A DNA stretch of 12,509 bases from JAFGMC01 sp963540515. GTDB taxonomy: Bacteria > Pseudomonadota > Alphaproteobacteria > Rs-D84. The notes beneath the pieces are model-generated. The model made no database searches. It saw nothing but the letters and a program-made list of their open reading frames with translations, and was not told the DNA's origin. How positions within the stretch are numbered: the stretch's first letter is position 1; each line of letters opens with the position of its first letter. The stretch spans positions 1 to 12,509 of the forward strand of contig CAUTNA010000012.1 of NCBI GenBank assembly GCA_963540515.1. Reading direction: 5' to 3'. Made by a program: the position numbers and the translations under genes. Positions 4,666-11,375 of the stretch are shown here, piece by piece.

Positions 4666-7374
4666 ATGACAGATACTTTCAGTGAAATAAATGAAATTAA
4701 AGTTCCTCAATCTTCTCTTGAAAATGAAATGAGGACAAGTTTTCTTGATTATGCGATGTCTGTCATAGTTGATAGAGCACTTCCAGATGTAAGAGATGGT
4801 TGTAAACCAGTTCATAGAAGAATTTTGTATGTTATGTCAGATGTTGCTCCGTCAACAAAGTCAACTGTAAAATCTGCCCGTATAGTTGGTGATGTTATGG
4901 GAAAATATCATCCACATGGTGATAGTTCAATTTATGAAGCAATGGCAAGAATGGCGCAAGATTTTTCTATGGGTGAGGTTCTTGTAAATGGACAAGGTAA
5001 TTTTGGATCTCGTGATGGTGATAAACCAGCTGCTATGCGTTATACAGAAGCAAGACTTTCAAAACTTGGTTCATCTATGATGGATGATATGGAAAAAGAT
5101 ACTGTTGATTGGATGCCAAATTTTGATGGAACACTTAATGAACCTGTTGTTTTACCTACTAAATTTCCTAATTTTTTAGTAAATGGAGGATCAGGAATTG
5201 CTGTTGGTATGGCTACAAATGTTCCAACTTATAATCTTGGGGAAGTTTGTGAGGGTGTATTGGCTGTTTTAAAAAATCCAAATATTTCAGAAACAGATCT
5301 TTTTGAAATTATTCCATCTCCTGATTTTCCAACTGGTGGTATAATCATGGGTAGAAATGGTGCGTACAATGCTCATGTCTCTGGTAAGGGATCTATTGTT
5401 GTAAGATCTAAAACTCATAAAGAAATTTTTAAGGATCATGAAGCTATTGTTGTTGATGAAATACCTTATCAAGTTAATAAATCTGGACTTATAATAAAAA
5501 TTGCAGAACTTATTAAAGATAAAAAAATTGAAGGAATTTCTGAAATAAGAGATGAATCTTCAAAAGAAGGACTTAGAATTGTAATCGAACTTAAAAGAGA
5601 TGCTGTATATGATATTGTTTTAAATCATCTGTTTCAGTATACAGAGATGCAGACTAATTTTCCTGTTAATATGATGGCACTTGATAAAGGAAGACCAAAG
5701 TTATTTAATATTAAATCTGTTTTAACTTCTTTTATAGATTTTAGAATTGAAGTAATTAGAAGAAGAACTATTTTTGATTTGAATCGTGCCAGGAATAAAG
5801 CTCATATCTTACTTGGTCTTTCTGTTGCGGTTGGAAACTTAGATGAAATTATTGAATTAATTAAATCAAGTGAATCTCCTGAAAAAGCAAAGGAAGGTTT
5901 AATTTCAAAAGGATGGAAGGCAAAAGATGTTGAAGCTTATATAGAATTAATTGCTGATCCTAATACGAATTATGAGAATGGTGTTTTTTATATGTCGGAA
6001 GATCAAGCAAAGGCAATATTAGAATTGCAATTGCATAGACTTACCGGTCTTGAACGTGAAAAAATTCATAGAGATCTTACAGAACTTGGTACTTCTATAA
6101 AAGATTTATTAGATATTTTAGGAAGTCATAAAAGAATTATTCAAATAATATCTGATGAAACAAGTTTTGTAAAAGATAATTGGGCAACTAAAAGAAAAAC
6201 AGAAATTTCAGATGCAGAAATTGATATAGATATTGAAGATTTAATTGCTCCTGAAGATATGGTTGTTACAGTTTCAAAAACAGGTTATATAAAACGTGTT
6301 TCTCTTGATACTTATAGTAGTCAAAAACGTGGTGGTAAAGGACGAAATGCTATGACAACAAAAGATGATGATTTTGTTGTTAATGTTTTTGTTGCAAATA
6401 CTCATACTCCACTTTTATTTTTCTCAAGTAAGGGAATTTGTTATAAATTAAAAACTTATAAAATACCTGAAGCTCTTTCCAATGCAAAAGGTAAACCTCT
6501 TGTAAATTTATTACCTCTTTCTGATGGAGAGACTATAACAGCGATAATGCCAGAACCAGAAGATAAAGATACTTATTTAATGTTTGCAACAAGCCTTGGT
6601 ACTGTTCGTAGAAATAAAATGTCTGATTTTGAATCTGTACGTGCTAATGGAAAAATAGCTATGAAGTTAGATGATGGAGATTCTCTTATAAGTGTACTTC
6701 CTTGTTTAGAATCTCAAGATGTTTTACTTTCAACTTATTTAGGTAAATGTATTCGTTTTCCAGTTAAAGAAATAAGAGTGTTTACAGGAAGAAATTCTGT
6801 TGGAGTTAGGGGAATAAAATTAGATTCTAAAGACAAACTTATAAGTATGGCAATGATAAATGCAGGAATTTCAGATTCATCTGTCAGAAGTGCGTATATT
6901 AGACAAAGTAGAGCGTTGAGAAGAATGGATGATGAACAAGCGGAAGAAAACGATAATGAAGATTTACAAAATGATGGTTTAGTTTTAGATTCTAAAAAAA
7001 TGGAAGAACTTTCAAAAATGGAAGAATTTATTTTAACTATTTCTGAAAATGGTTTTGGTAAAAGAACAAGTTCTTATGAATATCGTTTGACTCATAGAGG
7101 TGCTGGTGGATTTACAAATATTAAACTTGGTGGTAAGAATACAGCAGTTGTTGCTTCTTTCCCAGTAGATAATGAACACGATATTATTATGATTACTGAT
7201 GGGGGAAAAATTATAAGAACTCCAGTATCTGATATAAGAATTGCGGGAAGAGCAACTGCGGGAGTTACACTTTTTAGAATTGCTGAAAATGAAAAAGTTA
7301 TTTCTGCAACAGCAATTGAAAAAGATGAAAAAGAAGATTTAATAGAAAATAGTTCCTTAGAAAATGATAAATAA
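4666..7374 (+). CDS. gyrA: DNA gyrase subunit A
   Basis: At 902 residues this is the cutting and rejoining subunit of DNA gyrase, which works with GyrB to introduce negative supercoils using ATP. The N-terminal winged-helix/breakage-reunion domain has the catalytic tyrosine in AAMRYTEARL (Tyr126). The quinolone-interacting segment (about 71-110) contains HGDSSIYEA, with Ser87 and Glu91 at the positions of E. coli Ser83 and Asp87. The C-terminal beta-pinwheel begins near 540. It contains the GyrA box QKRGGKG (553-559), which separates gyrase from topoisomerase IV ParC. An acidic insertion lies at about 752-775, and RGAGG is at 811-815. AAGGA (4653-4657) is a good ribosome binding site 8 nt from the ATG. 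The 3' end overlaps the next gene by 11 bp, suggesting co-transcription. Confidence 0.98.
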   Translation: MTDTFSEINEIKVPQSSLENEMRTSFLDYAMSVIVDRALPDVRDGCKPVHRRILYVMSDVAPSTKSTVKSARIVGDVMGKYHPHGDSSIYEAMARMAQDFSMGEVLVNGQGNFGSRDGDKPAAMRYTEARLSKLGSSMMDDMEKDTVDWMPNFDGTLNEPVVLPTKFPNFLVNGGSGIAVGMATNVPTYNLGEVCEGVLAVLKNPNISETDLFEIIPSPDFPTGGIIMGRNGAYNAHVSGKGSIVVRSKTHKEIFKDHEAIVVDEIPYQVNKSGLIIKIAELIKDKKIEGISEIRDESSKEGLRIVIELKRDAVYDIVLNHLFQYTEMQTNFPVNMMALDKGRPKLFNIKSVLTSFIDFRIEVIRRRTIFDLNRARNKAHILLGLSVAVGNLDEIIELIKSSESPEKAKEGLISKGWKAKDVEAYIELIADPNTNYENGVFYMSEDQAKAILELQLHRLTGLEREKIHRDLTELGTSIKDLLDILGSHKRIIQIISDETSFVKDNWATKRKTEISDAEIDIDIEDLIAPEDMVVTVSKTGYIKRVSLDTYSSQKRGGKGRNAMTTKDDDFVVNVFVANTHTPLLFFSSKGICYKLKTYKIPEALSNAKGKPLVNLLPLSDGETITAIMPEPEDKDTYLMFATSLGTVRRNKMSDFESVRANGKIAMKLDDGDSLISVLPCLESQDVLLSTYLGKCIRFPVKEIRVFTGRNSVGVRGIKLDSKDKLISMAMINAGISDSSVRSAYIRQSRALRRMDDEQAEENDNEDLQNDGLVLDSKKMEELSKMEEFILTISENGFGKRTSSYEYRLTHRGAGGFTNIKLGGKNTAVVASFPVDNEHDIIMITDGGKIIRTPVSDIRIAGRATAGVTLFRIAENEKVISATAIEKDEKEDLIENSSLENDK

Positions 7375-7756
7375 AGAATATTTTTTATCAATAAATGATG
7401 TTTCTAAATTATTAGAATTGCCTGCTTATACTTTACGTTATTGGGAAAGGCAGTTTCCTATAACTGTAAAGCCAACAACAGGAGTAGGAGGACGCAGATA
7501 TTATAGACAACAAACTGTTGAATCTTTAAAGAAAATAAAGGATTTACTTTATAATAAAGGTATGACAATTGCTGGAGTAAAAAAAATAATAAAAGAAGGA
7601 ACTTTTCATAGTACTTTAGTTGAAGATGGAAGTGTACGAAAAGAAGAAAAAAAATCAGAAAATGTAAATTCTAAACAGGATTGTTCTTTAAGTTATAAAA
7701 TAGAAATCTTTCAGGCAATTGATTTATTAGAACATGCAAAGAGAGAATTAATATAA
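7364..7756 (+). CDS. MerR-family DNA-binding regulator
   Basis: A 130-residue protein with an N-terminal MerR winged-helix domain (about residues 6-78). It has a helix-turn-helix start (FLSINDVSKLLELP), the LRYWERQFP segment and the wing GGRRYYRQQTVESL, then KKIKDLLYNKGMTIAGVKKIIKEG. This closely resembles the short MerR-like protein often encoded next to ihfA in alphaproteobacteria. The C-terminal ~50 residues are charged with a helical end. There is a single Cys (Cys107), outside the DNA-binding domain, so metal sensing of the classical MerR type is not indicated. The ATG lies inside the gyrA stop region with an 11-bp overlap and no strong Shine-Dalgarno, so translation is probably coupled to gyrA. 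The target genes are unknown. Confidence 0.85.
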   Translation: MINKEYFLSINDVSKLLELPAYTLRYWERQFPITVKPTTGVGGRRYYRQQTVESLKKIKDLLYNKGMTIAGVKKIIKEGTFHSTLVEDGSVRKEEKKSENVNSKQDCSLSYKIEIFQAIDLLEHAKRELI

Positions 7757-7816
7757 ATTTTCTTTAGATTTTAATCAATTTGATAATGGTTATTCTTGAT
7801 ATATTATATATTGTTT

Positions 7817-8365
7817 TTAAAAACTATATCCAAAAGATAAACCTGCAAAATTAAAACCTTCATTTTTTTGTGTAAAATTTCCATTTGAAAAATGAATTGT
7901 GAATAATTCTAAATGTATATTTTTTGATATTTTTTTTCCTATAAAAAATTTTTCTCCAAAAACAAGACGACTTTCAACCCAAGTATCTCTGCTATCTCTC
8001 ATATAAGGTCCCATACCTAAGCCTAAATAAAATTTATTATAATCAATTAATGCAACATCCATAGATATTCCAACCCCTCCAAAAGAAAGATTTTTTCTAT
8101 TATTCCAAGCAACATTTTGAACAATATGTAAACTTTGTCTGGCTGGTAATCTAAAAAATGTTCTTGGTTGACTATACTGTCCCATAAAAAGTAACATTTG
8201 TTCATCTTCCCATAAATTAGGTTCTATAAGTTTAAAAAGAGTCCCACTTCCTGTTCCTTTTGAAATATACAAAGTTATATTATTTTCACATCCTTCACAA
8301 AACATTGAATTAGCAAAACTGATATTGGTAATTAAAGTTAATACAAGAATAAAAATTTTTCTCAT
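7817..8365 (-). CDS. PagL-like lipid A deacylase / outer-membrane beta-barrel protein
   Basis: A 182-residue protein with a signal peptide (residues 1-18, ending SFA) and alternating hydrophobic strands. The C-terminal ...FGYSF is typical of outer-membrane barrel proteins. Near the C-terminus TIHFSNG gives His158 and Ser160, matching the His-x-Ser of PagL lipid A 3-O-deacylases. The following N-x-G-x-N spacing and final strand also fit that family. In Pseudomonas PagL the third catalytic residue is a Glu 14 residues after the His; here that position is Asn172 and the nearest acid is Glu169, so activity is uncertain. A CxxC pair (Cys23, Cys26) sits just after the signal peptide. The likely role is lipid A remodelling in the outer membrane. 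AGAGG 7 nt before the ATG supports the start. The assignment rests on motif resemblance only. Confidence 0.6.
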   Translation of the reverse strand: MRKIFILVLTLITNISFANSMFCEGCENNITLYISKGTGSGTLFKLIEPNLWEDEQMLLFMGQYSQPRTFFRLPARQSLHIVQNVAWNNRKNLSFGGVGISMDVALIDYNKFYLGLGMGPYMRDSRDTWVESRLVFGEKFFIGKKISKNIHLELFTIHFSNGNFTQKNEGFNFAGLSFGYSF

Positions 8366-8390
8366 AAAATAACCTCTTTAAGTTAATATA

Positions 8391-8418
8391 ATTTTATCCT
8401 TTTATATTATTCTATCAA
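8391..8418 (-). promoter_or_regulatory. Candidate promoter of the PagL-like gene
   Basis: On the minus strand, TTGATA (8413-8418) and TAAAAT (8391-8396) are 16 bp apart, both 5/6 to consensus. They lie about 25 bp upstream of the ATG, with AGAGG in between. Confidence 0.55.
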
Positions 8419-8460
8419 GATTAAAAGTTTTATTTATATTTTATAAAAAAGCTTTTCTTA

Positions 8461-8489
8461 TTTACAAAAAACTAATTTTTTGTTAAAAT
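8461..8489 (+). promoter_or_regulatory. Candidate promoter of the second cysteine-rich protein gene
   Basis: TTTACA (8461-8466) and TAAAAT (8484-8489) are 17 bp apart, each 5/6 to consensus. The -10 box includes the first two bases of the upstream in-frame ATG at 8488. A transcript starting near 8496 would therefore lack that ATG and be translated from 8527. Confidence 0.6.
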
Positions 8490-8526
8490 GACGCAAAGAG
8501 TTTATCTTTACTTATTGGAGATTTCT

Positions 8527-10572
8527 ATGAAGACTCGAAGTTTAAGCGAGGTTTTTAAAAGTATTGCGGGTACAGTTTTTTTATTAGCCAGTACTTTTTT
8601 TGTTTGTTCTACAATTCTTTCTATGAGAATTGTTTTAGCTGATCCTGTTCCTCAGTTTCAAAATAATAATATGTTTAATCAATATTCATCTCGTCCAAGT
8701 CCACGTTATTCAAATGTTTCAGGACGAGTCAGTAGAACTGGAAATGCAGTTGTTGAATCTCCAAGGTATTCAGAAAATCAAAATTTAAATATTCCATCTC
8801 GTGCTTCAACAAGTGTTGAAAGAAATGTCGTATCCAGAACTCCACAAAATCGGCAAACACAAAATGATTCAGTTGTAAATACTTCTAGGAGTGTACGAGC
8901 AAGAACTGGAGTTGCCAGGGTTTCTGTTGCTGGAGATGCTGTAAGAGGTAGTCGTGGATATGTTTCTTCAAATGTTTCCAATGCTTCTGGTAATTATTCA
9001 AACTCTGGTTTATTGAATAAATTTTATACAGGAAACTATTCAAATATAATAGATCCAAATACTGGTTTAATTTCTGCAGATGCTTATTCAAATTGTATGG
9101 AAAGTTATTATGCTTGTATGGATGAAATTTGTACTGCAAGGAATGCTTCTCAACGCAGATGTGGATGTGCAGGAAGAGCAAGAGTATTTATGGATGCAGA
9201 GGAAAAATTAAAATCTGCAAATGCTGAATTAATTAAGGTTGCTGGTGAACTTGCTTTGTTAATTGCTACAAAAGGAAAAGATATAAGTTCTGCATTTAAA
9301 TTAACTGACGCTGAAAAAGTTTTAAATTGTGTATCTTGGAAAGAATCTAGTAAGAATGATCCAGATTGGTCTGGTGAAAGTGCTAAAAAATGGTGTTTAG
9401 AACATGGTGAATTTGAAAGTGCAAGAAGTACTGATAACAAATGTCCAATGCCAAAATATTGTAGCACTAAAGATAATGGTAATAATTTTGGTTTTGATAT
9501 TAATAATTTAAATGGAAGTGGTAGTGATATTTTAGCATCTTTAAAATCATGGGCGGATGCAAAAGATAAAACACTTACTTTAACAAAAAGTAATGAAGAT
9601 AATGCTTTGAGATCTATGACTGAATCTGTAAATAAATTTCATTCTATTACAAATGGTGGTGATAAATCAGGTTTAAATAGTAATGGTACTATTAAGGATT
9701 CTTTGGCTGAAACTTGGGGGTATGAACTTTTTGAGTACGCACATAATAATGTATGTAATAGAGTTTTGGATTCTTGTTTTAATGGAATATATGAATCTTG
9801 TGGAACACCTGCAAACGGTAATAAATGTTCAAATGGTGCAAGTTATTGTCCTTATAATTACAATACTACTATTACAGTAAAAAATACCGGTAAATATGAA
9901 TTGAACTTTGCTTCCCCTAATACAAAGAATTCTTCTTCTGGTGGGGCTTCTTGTTTTGGTTATACTGGTTCTTCAGGTGATCCTTATGCGTCTTTAAGAA
10001 CTCCTGTTGCGGATGCAAGAAGAAGTATATTACAAAAATATGCTTTAGATGCTAATGCTGACTGTGATGCTTATGGTGAAAAAATTGCGAAAACAGCACA
10101 GAATATTGGTTATCAAAAAGTTGCTGCTCAGCAGGCATTACAGAAAAAACGTATGGAGTTTGCAAAAGCTGAAAGCGATCAAAAAGTATCATCTTTTATG
10201 AAGGCAAAACAAAACTTTATAAAATGTATTGATGAAGTTAATAGTTGTTTAACAGATATTAATAAAAAAGAGGATAAAAAAATTTGGGCTGTTGGTAGAA
10301 AAAAAACGTATTGTTCAACTCTCTCAGTTGCTCCAAGTTGTTATGAAACTATGGTTTGTGATGAAATTGCTCAAAGTGAAGTTATTAATAAATCAGAAAA
10401 TTGTAAAATGGAGAATAATAGTGTGACAGGAAAATGTAAAAATACTGTTCTTTTATCTGATTTTCTTTTCAAATCTAAAAAAATTGATGAAAATGATGGA
10501 ATTGAAAATCAATTAAAAAATTGTATTAATAGTTATTTGCCTGAAAATCATACTATATGGACTGGAAAATAA
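8527..10572 (+). CDS. Large cysteine-rich secreted protein, paralogue of the minus-strand 786-residue protein
   Basis: I do not recognise a named family. I place the start at 8527 (681 residues) because TTGGAG lies 7-12 nt upstream and the ATG at 8488 falls inside the predicted -10 box. A long signal peptide (about residues 1-38, cleavage near VLA-DP) is followed by a Ser/Arg/Asn/Val-rich linker (about 45-165) with repeated SPRYS (58-62, 78-82). Next is C190-x6-C197-x4-C202-x9-C212-x-C214 and a helix containing EEKLKSANAEL. C-x6-C pairs occur at 410/417 and 567/574; KCKNT-x-LLS is near 637-644. The five-Cys spacing is identical to residues 199-223 of the minus-strand protein, and the later elements occur in the same order. 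Many Cys imply disulfides outside the cytoplasm. It has its own promoter and a strong terminator, so it is monocistronic. Function unknown. Confidence 0.88.
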   Translation: MKTRSLSEVFKSIAGTVFLLASTFFVCSTILSMRIVLADPVPQFQNNNMFNQYSSRPSPRYSNVSGRVSRTGNAVVESPRYSENQNLNIPSRASTSVERNVVSRTPQNRQTQNDSVVNTSRSVRARTGVARVSVAGDAVRGSRGYVSSNVSNASGNYSNSGLLNKFYTGNYSNIIDPNTGLISADAYSNCMESYYACMDEICTARNASQRRCGCAGRARVFMDAEEKLKSANAELIKVAGELALLIATKGKDISSAFKLTDAEKVLNCVSWKESSKNDPDWSGESAKKWCLEHGEFESARSTDNKCPMPKYCSTKDNGNNFGFDINNLNGSGSDILASLKSWADAKDKTLTLTKSNEDNALRSMTESVNKFHSITNGGDKSGLNSNGTIKDSLAETWGYELFEYAHNNVCNRVLDSCFNGIYESCGTPANGNKCSNGASYCPYNYNTTITVKNTGKYELNFASPNTKNSSSGGASCFGYTGSSGDPYASLRTPVADARRSILQKYALDANADCDAYGEKIAKTAQNIGYQKVAAQQALQKKRMEFAKAESDQKVSSFMKAKQNFIKCIDEVNSCLTDINKKEDKKIWAVGRKKTYCSTLSVAPSCYETMVCDEIAQSEVINKSENCKMENNSVTGKCKNTVLLSDFLFKSKKIDENDGIENQLKNCINSYLPENHTIWTGK

Positions 10573-10610
10573 AGTTCTGCATAAATTTTTATGCAGAACT
10601 TGACTTTTTT
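10572..10610 (+). terminator. Strong rho-independent terminator after the 681-residue gene
   Basis: A 13-bp stem, 10572-10584 (AAGTTCTGCATAA) with 10589-10601 (TTATGCAGAACTT), has a 4-nt loop and is followed by GAC and six T residues. The stem begins on the last base of the stop codon. Confidence 0.93.
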
Positions 10611-10628
10611 ATAAAAATATGCTCAAAT
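10600..10628 (+). promoter_or_regulatory. Candidate rplU-rpmA promoter embedded in the upstream terminator
   Basis: TTGACT (10600-10605, 5/6) overlaps the last bases of the terminator stem. It is 17 bp from TCAAAT (10623-10628, 4/6). Transcription would start near 10635, giving a leader of about 20 nt before rplU with AAGG for ribosome binding. Confidence 0.45.
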
Positions 10629-10654
10629 ATCCAAGAAAATAAAAAGGTAATTCT

Positions 10655-10954
10655 ATGAGTGAGTTTGCTATTTTTCAAACTGGTGGTAAACAGTATCGTG
10701 TTAAAGTTGGTGATATTGTAAAAGTTGAAAAACTTGATTCTGATAAAACTGTTGAATTTGATAAAGTTTTGATGTGTGGTTCTAAAGTTGGTACTCCGTT
10801 TTTAAATGGTGCAAAAATTATTGCTGATGTTTTAGAACATAAAAGAGATGATAAAATTATCGTTTTTAAAAAGAAAAGACGTCATAATTATCGTAGAACT
10901 TTAGGACATCGTCAACATATAACAGTTATAAAAATAAAAGAAATTAAAGCTTAA
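10655..10954 (+). CDS. rplU: 50S ribosomal protein L21
   Basis: A 99-residue ribosomal protein of the large subunit. The L21 signature is clear: the start FAIFQTGGKQYRVKVGD, the central KVLMCGS and G.ADVL.H segments, and the basic KKKRRHNYRRTLGHRQ block (about 72-88) that contacts 23S rRNA. Length is as usual. AAGG about 8 nt before the ATG is the ribosome binding site. It is followed by rpmA after 25 bp, the widespread rplU-rpmA pair, almost certainly one transcript. Confidence 0.97.
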   Translation: MSEFAIFQTGGKQYRVKVGDIVKVEKLDSDKTVEFDKVLMCGSKVGTPFLNGAKIIADVLEHKRDDKIIVFKKKRRHNYRRTLGHRQHITVIKIKEIKA

Positions 10955-10979
10955 GTTTTATACTTAAAGGGGGTTTATT

Positions 10980-11243
10980 ATGGCACATAAGAAAGCAGGT
11001 TCGGCATCGGTTAATGGTCGTGATTCGGCTGGTCGCAGACTTGGTGTTAAAAAAAGTGGTGGTAGCAAAGTTATCCCAGGAAATATAATTATTCGTCAAA
11101 GAGGAACTTCTGTTCATCCTGGTATAAATGTTGGTATGGGTAAAGATCATACTTTATTTGCTAAAATTGCAGGTATTGTTACTTTTAAAAGAGGACTTGC
11201 GAACAGAAAAACAGTTTCTGTTATACCAGAAGAATCAAAGTAA
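10980..11243 (+). CDS. rpmA: 50S ribosomal protein L27
   Basis: An 87-residue large-subunit protein whose N-terminal tail reaches the peptidyl-transferase centre. It begins MAHKKAGSAS and contains NGRDSAGRRLGVKKSGG, IIIRQRGTSVHPG and VGMGKDHTLFA, all standard L27 blocks. The N-terminus starts directly at the conserved tail, without the cleaved extension seen in Firmicutes. AAAGGGGG 7-8 nt upstream is a very strong ribosome binding site. The obg GTPase gene that commonly follows rpmA is absent; a terminator closes the unit instead. Confidence 0.97.
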   Translation: MAHKKAGSASVNGRDSAGRRLGVKKSGGSKVIPGNIIIRQRGTSVHPGINVGMGKDHTLFAKIAGIVTFKRGLANRKTVSVIPEESK

Positions 11244-11246
11244 TTT

Positions 11247-11274
11247 AAGCCTGCATTTGCAGGCTTTTTATTTT
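11247..11274 (+). terminator. Strong rho-independent terminator of rplU-rpmA
   Basis: A GC-rich 8-bp stem AAGCCTGC (11247-11254) with GCAGGCTT (11259-11266), loop ATTT, followed by a T tract. It lies 3 bp after the rpmA stop codon. Confidence 0.95.
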
Positions 11275-11326
11275 TATATATCTTTTATAAAAAATTCTTA
11301 ATATCTTTTAAATCTATTTTAGAGGT

Positions 11327-11355
11327 TTGATAAATATCTCTTTTTTGTGTATAAT
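11327..11355 (+). promoter_or_regulatory. Promoter of the 347-codon secreted protein gene
   Basis: TTGATA (11327-11332, 5/6) and a perfect TATAAT (11350-11355) at an ideal 17-bp spacing. This is the best promoter match in the window. The predicted start near 11362 gives a short leader containing GAGAGAG as ribosome binding site. Confidence 0.75.
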
Positions 11356-11375
11356 TCTTGTGAGAGAGTTTACAT

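Noticed and set aside
5287..5472. 61-codon minus-strand frame inside gyrA
   Set aside because: Fully inside a strongly conserved gene on the other strand.
7092..7391. 99-codon minus-strand frame across the gyrA end
   Set aside because: Antisense shadow of gyrA; the Ser/Ile/Phe-rich product is an artefact of codon composition.
7800..7825. GTTTTTAAAAAC palindrome between the convergent MerR-like and PagL-like genes as a shared terminator
   Set aside because: Palindrome without a loop and without a useful T tract on either side.
8778..9467. Three minus-strand frames inside the 681-residue gene
   Set aside because: They overlap a long, signal-peptide-bearing, compositionally coherent gene and each other; none has a start context.
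10944..11150. 68-codon minus-strand frame over rpmA
   Set aside because: Antisense to a certain ribosomal protein gene.
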